A stretch of DNA of 7,525 nt from Caryophanales bacterium UBA6769 (lineage in GTDB: Bacteria; Bacillota; Bacilli; Bacillales; UBA6769). The position numbers and the translations under genes were made by a program. Where the stretch lies: positions 1 through 7,525 of the forward strand of contig DKGN01000201.1 in the NCBI GenBank assembly GCA_002453275.1, in the 5' to 3' direction. Below are positions 1 to 5,321 of the stretch, piece by piece. How positions within the stretch are numbered: position 1 is the stretch's first letter; each line of letters starts with the position of its first letter. Below the pieces are notes generated by a model. It had not been told where the DNA came from. It made no database searches and saw only the letters and a program-made list of their open reading frames with translations.

Positions 1-499
1 CATCCTGATCCTCACGAGAAATTTCGTAACGATTCGCTACTTCCTCGGCAGTATGGCCCATTCCCATATAATATTCCGGCGCATTTTCGACGAGCTTAGG
101 GTTTAGTCGGTATACGTGACCTCCCATTGGGAGCATGCTCATTGACTCTACTCCTCCAGCGATAATCGCTTGTGCACTACCTACCATAATTCGTTCCGCT
201 CCATAAGCGATCGTTTGCAAACCGGAAGAACAGTAGCGGTTTACTGTCACGCCTGGCACTGTATCTGGTAAGCCAGCAAGCGCTCCAATATTTCTTGCAA
301 TGTTCATGCCTTGCTCCGCCTCAGGTGTAGAATTCCCCATAATTAAATCATCTATGTGACCATCATATCCATCTGCACGTTTGAGCGTTTCTCTTACAGC
401 AACGGCAGCGAGATCATCAGGTCGAACTTGTACGAGACTTCCTCTATTTGCTCTACCTACTGGTGTTCTCGCACCTGCTACTATGACTGCTTCTCTCAC
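1..499 (-). CDS. fadA: Acetyl-CoA acyltransferase (3-ketoacyl-CoA thiolase) FadA, 5' part; 3' end lies beyond the window
   Basis: Thiolase of fatty-acid beta-oxidation: it cleaves 3-ketoacyl-CoA with CoA to give acetyl-CoA and a shortened acyl-CoA in the cytoplasm. The first 166 residues are present, out of about 390 usual for the family, and the gene runs off the left edge. It begins MREAVIVAGARTPVGRA, the standard thiolase N-terminus. RYCSSGLQ at residues 88-95 carries the nucleophilic cysteine (Cys90), and AGGVESMS (114-121) and GMGHTAE (146-152) are also typical. The start is GTG at 497-499, with AGGGAGG at 507-513 seven bases upstream. It lies 47 bp downstream of fadN on the same strand with no terminator between, so the two are probably cotranscribed, as in B. 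subtilis fadN-fadA-fadE. A fadE acyl-CoA dehydrogenase may follow off-window (inference). No frame disruption is seen. Confidence 0.95.
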   Translation of the reverse strand, partial: MREAVIVAGARTPVGRANRGSLVQVRPDDLAAVAVRETLKRADGYDGHIDDLIMGNSTPEAEQGMNIARNIGALAGLPDTVPGVTVNRYCSSGLQTIAYGAERIMVGSAQAIIAGGVESMSMLPMGGHVYRLNPKLVENAPEYYMGMGHTAEEVANRYEISREDQD

Positions 500-546
500 G
501 CTTTTTCCTCCCTCTCAAATTGCAATGTTGTGTTTACGGTTCGTGT

Positions 547-2931
547 TTAATTACGTAATGGCTTTCCTTTAACGAGCATATGTTGCATGCGCTCTTGTGT
601 TTTTCTCTCGCCGAGTAAACTTAAAAATGCTTCCCTTTCAAGGTCAAGTAAATATTGTTCATCTACTTCTGTTCCATAAGGTAATTTACCGCCTGCAATA
701 ACATTGGCTAGCTTACTTGCAATGAGAACGTCATGATCGCTTACGTAGCCTGAGTACTTCATTGTTTTTGCTGCCATAAGTAATGTTGCATAGCCCGTTT
801 CACCGACAACTGGAATCTTTACACGTTGTGGTGCGCGGTATCCCTCATCTGCAAGGTGAATGACTTTTTGCTTTGCATCGTAAAGTAAATGATCGCCATT
901 CATGCTGATCCCGTCATGTTGTCCGATAAAACCGTATTGTTGTGCTTCATGTGCTGATGTTGACACAGTTGCCATCGAAATAAGTTCGAACGTTTTATTC
1001 GCTACTTGCTGTAGATCGATCGTCACGCCTTGTGGCATACGCTCAAGCAATCTACGATAGAGCTCTTTGTTCCCGCCCCCGCCAGGAATGAGTCCAACGC
1101 CAACTTCAACAAGTCCCATGTACGTTTCAGACGATGCTTGAATTCGAGCTGCAGGCATCGCAACCTCAGCACCACCACCGAGTGACATCGCGAACGGTGC
1201 AGCAACGACTGGTTTTTCAGAATAGCGAATTCTCATCATCGCGTCTTGGAATTGACGGACTGTTAATTCTAACTCAAAAAAGTTATCGTCTTGAGCTTCC
1301 ATGAGCATAAGTGCTAAGTTTGCACCGACACAGAAGTTCTTGCCTTCGTTCCCGATGACGAGACCTTTGTAATCGCCTTGCTCAATTTCGTCAATCGCGA
1401 AGTTAATCATTTGGATCGTGTCTAGCCCAAGAGCGTTGCTTTGTGAGTGAAACTCGAGATTCAATACCCCATCATCAAGATCGATCAAACTTGCGCCACT
1501 ATTTTTTTTAATGACGTTATCCGCTTTTTTCAATGGGGCTAGCTGAATCACTTTTGGATTATCGGCAATTTGAACGTAGCTTCCATTATCGTAATAAGAT
1601 ACGCTTCCAGCTTCTTTTTTGTAGAAGGAAGTGTGTCCAGCAGCTAACATGTCCTTTACCCATTGAGGAACAGCTAATCCTTCTGCTTCTAATTTAGCAA
1701 CTGATTTTTCAACACCGATAGAATCCCATGTTTCGAATGGACCTTGTTCCCAACCGAAGCCCCACTTCATCGCTTGATCAATTGCATGAAGATTGTCAGC
1801 AATCTCATGAACTTTTTCAGCGGCATAAATGAGTGAAGGCATCATTGTTTTCCACAGAAGTTCTCCTGTGCGATCATCTGCATATATTAATGTTTTTAAG
1901 CGGTCTGAACGTTTTGCTTGCTTAGCCATTTCTATTGATGGTGCTTTAAGCTTTTGACGAGGCTCATACTCCATCGTTTTAGGGTTTAATTGCAAAATTT
2001 CTTTGCCTTCTTTTTTATAGAACCCTTTACGCGTCTTACTACCTAGCCAACCGTTCTCAAGCATTTGCTTCATAAAATCAGGTGTCGCAAATTTTTCTTT
2101 TTCTTCTCCATCAACATTGTCATAAACGTTGTTTGAGACGTGATAGAACGTATCAAGACCAACAACGTCTAACGTACGGAATGTCGCACTGCTAGCTCGT
2201 CCGATCAATGTTCCAGTTACGGAGTCCACTTCACCAATCGAGTAGCCGCCTTCAAGCATTTCTTGCACTGTGTGAAGCAATCCGAACGTACCGATTCGGT
2301 TACCAATAAAGTTTGGTGTATCTTTCGCTTGAACGACACCTTTACCAAGCACGTCTTCACCAAATGCTTTCATATACTCAAGAACTTCAGGTGAAGTATC
2401 TTTTGTTGGAATAATTTCAAGCAATTTTAAATAACGTGGTGGATTGAAAAAATGTGTTCCTAAAAAGTGTTTTCTAAAGTCTTCAGAGCGGCCTTCTGCC
2501 ATCGCTTCGACAGAAATACCAGATGTGTTCGAGCTTACAATTGTACCCTCTTTACGATGGGCTTCAATTTTTTCAAACACTTGCTTTTTAATATCTAAAT
2601 TTTCAACGACAACTTCAATTATCCAATCAACTTCTGCCAGTTTCTCGAGATCATCCTCAAGGTTTCCAGCTGTAATAAGATTTGCATTTTCTTTTTTTGT
2701 GAGTGGTGCTGGCTTTTGTTTAAAAAGCTGCTTAATCGCACCTTCAGAAAGTCGATTGCGGACTGCTCGATCTGAGAGCGAAAGTCCTTTATTTTCCTCT
2801 TCTTTTGTTACTTCGTTTGGAACGATGTCCAATAGTAAAGTGGGAATGCCAATGTTCGCTAAATGAGCCGCAATCCCTGAACCCATAATACCTGAGCCGA
2901 TGACTGCAGCAGTTTGTATATCACGGATCAT
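547..2931 (-). CDS. fadN: 3-hydroxyacyl-CoA dehydrogenase / enoyl-CoA hydratase FadN
   Basis: Bifunctional beta-oxidation enzyme of 794 residues: it hydrates trans-2-enoyl-CoA and oxidises L-3-hydroxyacyl-CoA with NAD+. Domain order is dehydrogenase first and hydratase last, as in Bacillus FadN and opposite to E. coli FadB. The NAD-binding loop GSGIMGSG is at 12-19. SSNTSG (133-138) and GTHFFNPP (158-165) carry the likely catalytic His160, with Glu172 in LLEIIP as its probable dyad partner. The crotonase domain covers about 480-690. GKNFCVGANL (530-539) and SLGGGAE (583-589) form the oxyanion region, and both expected glutamates are present, Glu589 and Glu609 (in GLVEVGVG). An upstream in-frame ATG at 2962-2964 would add 11 residues, but ATG 2929-2931 is preferred: it has GGGAGG at 2939-2944 seven bases upstream and gives the usual N-terminus. 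It is first gene of the operon with fadA. A FadR-type operator lies just upstream. Confidence 0.96.
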   Translation of the reverse strand: MIRDIQTAAVIGSGIMGSGIAAHLANIGIPTLLLDIVPNEVTKEEENKGLSLSDRAVRNRLSEGAIKQLFKQKPAPLTKKENANLITAGNLEDDLEKLAEVDWIIEVVVENLDIKKQVFEKIEAHRKEGTIVSSNTSGISVEAMAEGRSEDFRKHFLGTHFFNPPRYLKLLEIIPTKDTSPEVLEYMKAFGEDVLGKGVVQAKDTPNFIGNRIGTFGLLHTVQEMLEGGYSIGEVDSVTGTLIGRASSATFRTLDVVGLDTFYHVSNNVYDNVDGEEKEKFATPDFMKQMLENGWLGSKTRKGFYKKEGKEILQLNPKTMEYEPRQKLKAPSIEMAKQAKRSDRLKTLIYADDRTGELLWKTMMPSLIYAAEKVHEIADNLHAIDQAMKWGFGWEQGPFETWDSIGVEKSVAKLEAEGLAVPQWVKDMLAAGHTSFYKKEAGSVSYYDNGSYVQIADNPKVIQLAPLKKADNVIKKNSGASLIDLDDGVLNLEFHSQSNALGLDTIQMINFAIDEIEQGDYKGLVIGNEGKNFCVGANLALMLMEAQDDNFFELELTVRQFQDAMMRIRYSEKPVVAAPFAMSLGGGAEVAMPAARIQASSETYMGLVEVGVGLIPGGGGNKELYRRLLERMPQGVTIDLQQVANKTFELISMATVSTSAHEAQQYGFIGQHDGISMNGDHLLYDAKQKVIHLADEGYRAPQRVKIPVVGETGYATLLMAAKTMKYSGYVSDHDVLIASKLANVIAGGKLPYGTEVDEQYLLDLEREAFLSLLGERKTQERMQHMLVKGKPLRN

Positions 2932-2938
2932 GAAACAA

Positions 2939-2944
2939 CCTCCC
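2939..2944 (-). promoter_or_regulatory. fadN ribosome binding site (decides the start)
   Basis: GGGAGG on the minus strand, seven bases before ATG 2929-2931. It rules out the in-frame ATG at 2962-2964, because that ATG lies upstream of this site and inside the FadR palindrome, where no Shine-Dalgarno of its own is placed correctly. Confidence 0.9.
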
Positions 2945-2949
2945 AATCT

Positions 2950-2967
2950 TGAATGAATGCTCATTCA
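2950..2967. promoter_or_regulatory. FadR operator upstream of fadN
   Basis: TGAATGAATGCTCATTCA is an inverted repeat of two TGAATGA arms. It fits the published Bacillus FadR consensus TGAATGAMTANTCATTCA at 17 of 18 positions (G for A at position 10). FadR is the TetR-family repressor of beta-oxidation genes and is released by long-chain acyl-CoA. The operator sits between the candidate sigma-A promoter and the fadN ribosome binding site, at roughly +38 to +55 from the predicted transcript start. If that promoter is the one used, repression would act as a block to elongation or by overlap with the initially transcribed region (inference). Confidence 0.9.
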
Positions 2968-3010
2968 TTTTTTCTCCAAAAAAATAAATCCACTCCGTTT
3001 CACACTCTCT

Positions 3011-3039
3011 AATATAACGGATGTGAAATGATTAATCAA
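3011..3039 (-). promoter_or_regulatory. Candidate sigma-A promoter of fadN-fadA
   Basis: On the minus strand, a -35 hexamer TTGATT (3034-3039) and a -10 hexamer TATATT (3011-3016) are separated by exactly 17 bp. They match TTGACA and TATAAT at 4/6 and 5/6 positions. The transcript would start near 3004, giving a leader of about 70 nt that contains the FadR palindrome. No better promoter was found closer to the operator. Confidence 0.65.
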
Positions 3040-3078
3040 TAAAAATAATCTTCTCTTTTAACGCTAATTTTATCACTG

Positions 3079-3107
3079 TCATATTTTTAAACGTTTACAG
3101 CATACTA
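3079..3107 (+). promoter_or_regulatory. Candidate sporulation promoter (sigma-G or sigma-E type) for the coat genes
   Basis: CATACTA (3101-3107) equals the sigma-G -10 consensus. TCATA (3079-3083), 17 bp upstream, fits the sigma-G -35 (GNATA) apart from its first base. The same DNA also reads as a sigma-E site: TCATATT (3079-3085) fits KMATATT fully, followed 15 bp later by CATAC. Both factors act during sporulation, in forespore and mother cell respectively, which suits coat-type genes. The transcript would start near 3114, about 70 nt before the first coat gene. Sequence alone cannot decide between the two. Confidence 0.6.
3086..3099. promoter_or_regulatory. Candidate CcpA binding site (cre)
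   Basis: TTTAAACGTTTACA fits the cre consensus TGWAARCGYTWNCW at 13 of 14 positions (T instead of G at position 2) and centres on the perfect palindrome TAAACGTTTA. It lies about 88 bp upstream of the predicted fadN transcript start and inside the spacer of the sporulation-type promoter on the other strand. Catabolite repression of the FadR regulon by CcpA has been reported in B. subtilis, so a role at fadN is plausible. The distance is unusual for simple repression of the fadN promoter proposed here. Confidence 0.45.
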
Positions 3108-3112
3108 AGGAT

Positions 3113-3143
3113 GGCAAGGTTACATCGCCTGACACGCCTTGCC
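3113..3143 (+). repeat. Inverted repeat / possible 5'-leader hairpin
   Basis: GGCAAGG (3113-3119) is exactly complementary to CCTTGCC (3137-3143) around a 17-nt loop. It begins almost at the start predicted from the CATACTA promoter, so the mRNA would carry a hairpin at its 5' end, which may slow decay. It is followed by only CTTTTC, and no plus-strand gene lies upstream in the window, so a terminator role is unlikely. Confidence 0.45.
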
Positions 3144-3184
3144 CTTTTCAACTTATTACCTTGACATTTTGAGGAGGTAAATCA

Positions 3185-3484
3185 TTGAATAATCAACAAC
3201 AACAGCCACTATCAAACGAGCAAAATGTGATGTCCCAGCCACCGAATATCATGTCAACAAAAGACCATTTATACGTTACCGACATGCTGTCTTGGAATTT
3301 GCTAGCAATGAAAAAAGCACTGCATTGGGCGAATGAATGTGTCGACCAAGAAGTAAAGCAATTGATTGAAACAGCTGCGACGATGCATAAAAGGCATTAT
3401 GAACAAATCCTAACTCACTTACAGCCCCATCCTCAACAACCTGGTAACCAAATGCAAATGCCGTCAATGCAACAAAATCAATAA
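3185..3484 (+). CDS. Small CotF-family spore coat-like protein (first of pair)
   Basis: A 99-residue protein I place in the Coat_F family from its central helical region (about 25-79), with TKDHLYVTDMLSWNLLAMKKAL followed by an amphipathic helix ending in HKRHYEQILTHL. It resembles the four-helix, ferritin-like fold of CotF-type coat proteins, but lacks the usual GWY-containing end. The flanks are low complexity: a glutamine run at 4-7, and a Gln/Pro/Met-rich tail from about 80 to 99. There is no signal peptide or membrane segment. The start is TTG, with GAGGAGG at 3171-3177 seven bases before it. The partner coat gene begins 30 bp after its stop, probably in the same operon behind a sporulation-type promoter. 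The exact location in the spore is not deducible. Confidence 0.8.
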   Translation: MNNQQQQPLSNEQNVMSQPPNIMSTKDHLYVTDMLSWNLLAMKKALHWANECVDQEVKQLIETAATMHKRHYEQILTHLQPHPQQPGNQMQMPSMQQNQ

Positions 3485-3489
3485 AAAAG

Positions 3490-3505
3490 CTTTCTCAAAA
3501 GAAAG
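3490..3505 (+). repeat. Small hairpin covering the second coat gene's Shine-Dalgarno
   Basis: CTTTCT (3490-3495) pairs perfectly with AGAAAG (3500-3505) across a CAAA tetraloop. The right arm contains most of the AGAAAGG Shine-Dalgarno of the next gene, so folding would partly hide it. The adjacent GGTGG at 3505-3509 stays mostly free. The stem is short and A/T-rich, so any effect may be small. Confidence 0.35.
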
Positions 3506-3514
3506 GTGGTCTTC

Positions 3515-3844
3515 ATGCAATCAAACAACAGCAATAAAATTCAAAACCCTAAAACCCAAGTGCCAAAAACAATCGAAATGAATGACCGGGACCGGTTAAA
3601 TGACATGTTATCGACTGCAAAGTATATGACAGATGCGTATGACACTGCATTAAATGAAGCGAGTCATGCCCAGCTTTATCAAGACATCCTGTCTATTTAC
3701 ACCGACACTCAAAACTGCCAGCGTGACATCTTTGATTTAATGTTTCAAAAAGGCTGGTACAAAATGGACCCTGCAACTGGCCAACAGCTTCAACAATCGC
3801 ACCAACAATTCTCAAACTATATGACAACACAATTTCCACACTAA
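3515..3844 (+). CDS. CotF-family spore coat protein (second of pair)
   Basis: A 109-residue protein with a clear Coat_F domain at about 22-85: MNDRDRLNDML, then KYMTDAYDTALNEASHAQLYQDIL, then TDTQNCQRDIFDLMFQKGWY. These fit the Asp-Arg start, the YNTALNEAS-type helix and the Met-x-x-x-GWY end that define the family. Such proteins are small helical structural components of spores. The N-terminal 20 residues are Asn/Gln/Lys-rich and probably disordered, and the tail is Gln-rich. Start ATG 3515 is preferred over the in-frame GTG at 3506, because that GTG lies inside the AAAGGTGG ribosome binding site (3502-3509). It follows the first coat gene by 30 bp and ends just before a strong terminator, so the two form a compact bicistronic unit. 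Which compartment makes it is inference from the promoter. Confidence 0.9.
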   Translation: MQSNNSNKIQNPKTQVPKTIEMNDRDRLNDMLSTAKYMTDAYDTALNEASHAQLYQDILSIYTDTQNCQRDIFDLMFQKGWYKMDPATGQQLQQSHQQFSNYMTTQFPH

Positions 3845-3851
3845 AGCGACT

Positions 3852-3888
3852 AGGAGCATCCAACTTTGGATGCTCCTTTTATTTTTTT
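3852..3888 (+). terminator. Intrinsic terminator of the coat gene pair
   Basis: The arms AGGAGCATCC (3852-3861) and GGATGCTCCT (3868-3877) form a perfect 10-bp stem with a 6-nt loop, followed by TTTTATTTTTTT (3877-3888). It begins 7 bp after the second coat gene's stop and insulates the next gene, which therefore needs its own promoter. Confidence 0.95.
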
Positions 3889-3976
3889 GAATAAAGCCTT
3901 TCGAAACAATTCAACAAAGACAACCTATGACAAAAGATGTGTTTTTGCAATTTTCTTATAAATAAGCTCCGATTAT

Positions 3977-4004
3977 AAAGGAATTTCATGAACTTAAGCA
4001 GAAT
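3977..4004 (+). promoter_or_regulatory. Candidate sigma-H promoter of the lactate monooxygenase-like gene
   Basis: AAAGGAATT (3977-3985) and GCAGAAT (3998-4004), 12 bp apart, match every specified position of the Bacillus sigma-H consensus RNAGGAWWW-N11/12-RNNGAAT. The transcript would begin near 4011, a short distance before the AAGGAGG ribosome binding site at 4024-4030. Sigma-H directs transcription at the transition to stationary phase and early sporulation. No sigma-A promoter with acceptable spacing was found in the 3889-4036 gap: TTGCAA at 3945 and TATAAA at 3974 are 23 bp apart. Confidence 0.6.
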
Positions 4005-4036
4005 CATTTTTATAGAGATAAAAAAGGAGGAGTAAC

Positions 4037-5197
4037 ATGCCAGGATTCGGAAATGTTGTTCAAGCACAGCTCTATCAGCCGTTAAAAAACGAAAAAAAAC
4101 TACCAATTTCAGTTGAAAGGTGGGAGCAACAAGCTCGTTTAAAGCTTGCAGATGGACCTTATTGGTACGTAGCAGGGGGCGCTGGTGCTGGTCATACGAT
4201 GAGATCAAATGTCAATGATTTTCAAGCTTGGCAGTTGAAGCCGAGAATGTTTTGCAATGTAGACAAGCGTGAAATGTCTGTTAAAGTCTTAAACGAGACG
4301 TTCCCAAGCCCAATTATGCTTGCACCAATTGGCGTGCAATCTATCGTTCATGATGATGCCGAAATTGCCTCCGCCAAAGCCGCAGCCGCAATGAATATTC
4401 CTTTCATTACAAGTTCTGCCTCCTCTCGTTCAATGGAGGACATTGCGGAAGCGATGGGCAATAAAACAAGATGGTTCCAACTCTATTGGGGAAAAGATGA
4501 AGATGTAACTGCTAGTATGTTACAACGCGCGGAAGCGTCCGGTTATTCTGCACTTGTCATTACCCTTGATACACCGATGCTAAGCTGGCGAGAAGAAGAC
4601 TTGGAAAATGCTTATTTGCCTTTTTTGCAAGCAGAGGGCATCGCAAACTATTTATCTGATCCCGCTTTTCGTTCCAAATTAGACAAACCTCCTGAAGAAG
4701 ATGTTACAGCAGCCGTTCAATATTTTTTAAGGATTTTTTCAAACGCTAGCTTAACGTGGAAAGATCTTGAGTTTATTCGTGAACATACGAAGTTGCCGAT
4801 TATTTTAAAAGGTATTTTAGATCCAGGTGATGCTGAACTTGCGATGTATCATGGTGTTGATGGAATTATCGTTTCAAATCATGGGGGGCGCCAAGTTGAC
4901 GGTGCAATTTCTGCGATTACTGCTCTCGCTAACATTTCTGATGTCACCCAAGGTCGAATCACGCTGCTAATGGATAGTGGCATTCGCCGTGGATCAGATA
5001 TTATGAAAGCGATAGCGCTCGGTGCTTCAGCCGTACTACTTGGTCGCCCTTATATGTACGGTCTTGCCGTCGCAGGCGAAAAAGGAGTCAAACAAGTCAT
5101 CCGTAATTTGCTAGCGGATTTTGACTTGACGATGGCACTCTCTGGAAAAAAGTCGACCGCCAAAATTGACCGCTCCTTGCTTACCTCTCGTTCATAG
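4037..5197 (+). CDS. FMN-dependent alpha-hydroxy-acid oxidase, lactate 2-monooxygenase-like
   Basis: A 386-residue, full-length cytosolic flavoenzyme of the glycolate oxidase/lactate monooxygenase family. Lactate 2-monooxygenase turns L-lactate and O2 into acetate, CO2 and water. Active-site residues, assigned by family motif, are Tyr44 (YWYVAGGAG), Gln148 and Tyr150 (FQLYW), Asp178 (ITLDTP), Arg185 (SWREED), Lys258 (ILKGI), and His282 and Arg285 in SNHGGRQVDGA. DSGIRRGSD (313-321) and LLGRPY bind FMN phosphate. The WR-x-x-DL segment and the NYLSDP stretch recall mycobacterial lactate monooxygenase more than glycolate oxidase, from memory. The exact substrate, and whether it acts as an oxidase, monooxygenase or dehydrogenase, cannot be settled from sequence. 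ATG 4037 has AAGGAGG six bases upstream. It is probably monocistronic: a terminator precedes it and the next gene converges on it. Confidence 0.88.
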   Translation: MPGFGNVVQAQLYQPLKNEKKLPISVERWEQQARLKLADGPYWYVAGGAGAGHTMRSNVNDFQAWQLKPRMFCNVDKREMSVKVLNETFPSPIMLAPIGVQSIVHDDAEIASAKAAAAMNIPFITSSASSRSMEDIAEAMGNKTRWFQLYWGKDEDVTASMLQRAEASGYSALVITLDTPMLSWREEDLENAYLPFLQAEGIANYLSDPAFRSKLDKPPEEDVTAAVQYFLRIFSNASLTWKDLEFIREHTKLPIILKGILDPGDAELAMYHGVDGIIVSNHGGRQVDGAISAITALANISDVTQGRITLLMDSGIRRGSDIMKAIALGASAVLLGRPYMYGLAVAGEKGVKQVIRNLLADFDLTMALSGKKSTAKIDRSLLTSRS

Positions 5198-5201
5198 CTG
5201 T

Positions 5202-5256
5202 AAAAAAGGACTGTAATTTAAGTGGTGTTTATTACCTTTCACCTAAATTACAGTCC
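5202..5256 (-). terminator. Intrinsic terminator of lcfA (possibly shared with the convergent gene)
   Basis: The arms GGACTGTAATTTA (5208-5220) and TAAATTACAGTCC (5244-5256) are perfectly complementary over 13 bp. GGTG (5224-5227) and CACC (5240-5243) can extend the stem past a 3-nt bulge. Read on the minus strand it is followed by TTTTTT (complement of 5202-5207), a proper terminator for the leftward lcfA transcript. Read on the plus strand it is followed by GACATTT, so it should stop the 4037-5197 transcript less efficiently. That gene has no other terminator here. Confidence 0.85.
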
Positions 5257-5264
5257 GACATTTA

Positions 5265-5282
5265 TGAATGAATAATCATTCA
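5265..5282. promoter_or_regulatory. Full-consensus FadR palindrome in the lcfA 3' region
   Basis: TGAATGAATAATCATTCA fits the Bacillus FadR consensus TGAATGAMTANTCATTCA at all 18 positions, and the flanking A and T extend the symmetry by one base each side. It lies in the gap between two convergent genes, 39 bp after the lcfA stop and before its terminator, with no start codon of a real gene downstream on either strand. No such palindrome was found upstream of lcfA (7011-7095). It is a binding site by sequence; its function here is unknown. Confidence 0.85.
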
Positions 5283-5321
5283 TAATTACTTTAAAAAAAA
5301 TCATAAAATATTAACAGTGCA

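Noticed and set aside
2444..2866. Plus-strand open frame of 140 codons opposite fadN
   Set aside because: It is antisense to a certain gene, Ser/Phe-rich as expected of a shadow frame, with no recognisable domain or good RBS.
2929..2964. Longer fadN starting at ATG 2962-2964
   Set aside because: The extension lies upstream of the strong RBS and within the FadR operator, and is not typical of the FadN N-terminus.
3113..3148. The GGCAAGG/CCTTGCC repeat as a terminator
   Set aside because: The T-tract is only four bases, and no gene ends toward it on either strand.
3161..3166. TTGACA as a sigma-A -35 for the first coat gene
   Set aside because: A -10 at 17 bp would fall inside the coding region, and TTGACA lies only 4 bp before the RBS.
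3506..3514. GTG 3506 as start of the second coat gene
   Set aside because: The codon is part of the AAAGGTGG Shine-Dalgarno for ATG 3515 and has no RBS of its own.
3945..3979. Sigma-A promoter TTGCAA...TATAAA before the lactate monooxygenase-like gene
   Set aside because: The spacing is 23 bp, outside the usable range. The overlapping sigma-H match is better.
3879..4208. Minus-strand open frame of 109 codons across the gap before the monooxygenase gene
   Set aside because: It overlaps the coat terminator's T-tract, the promoter region and the start of a well-supported gene, and shows no recognisable family.
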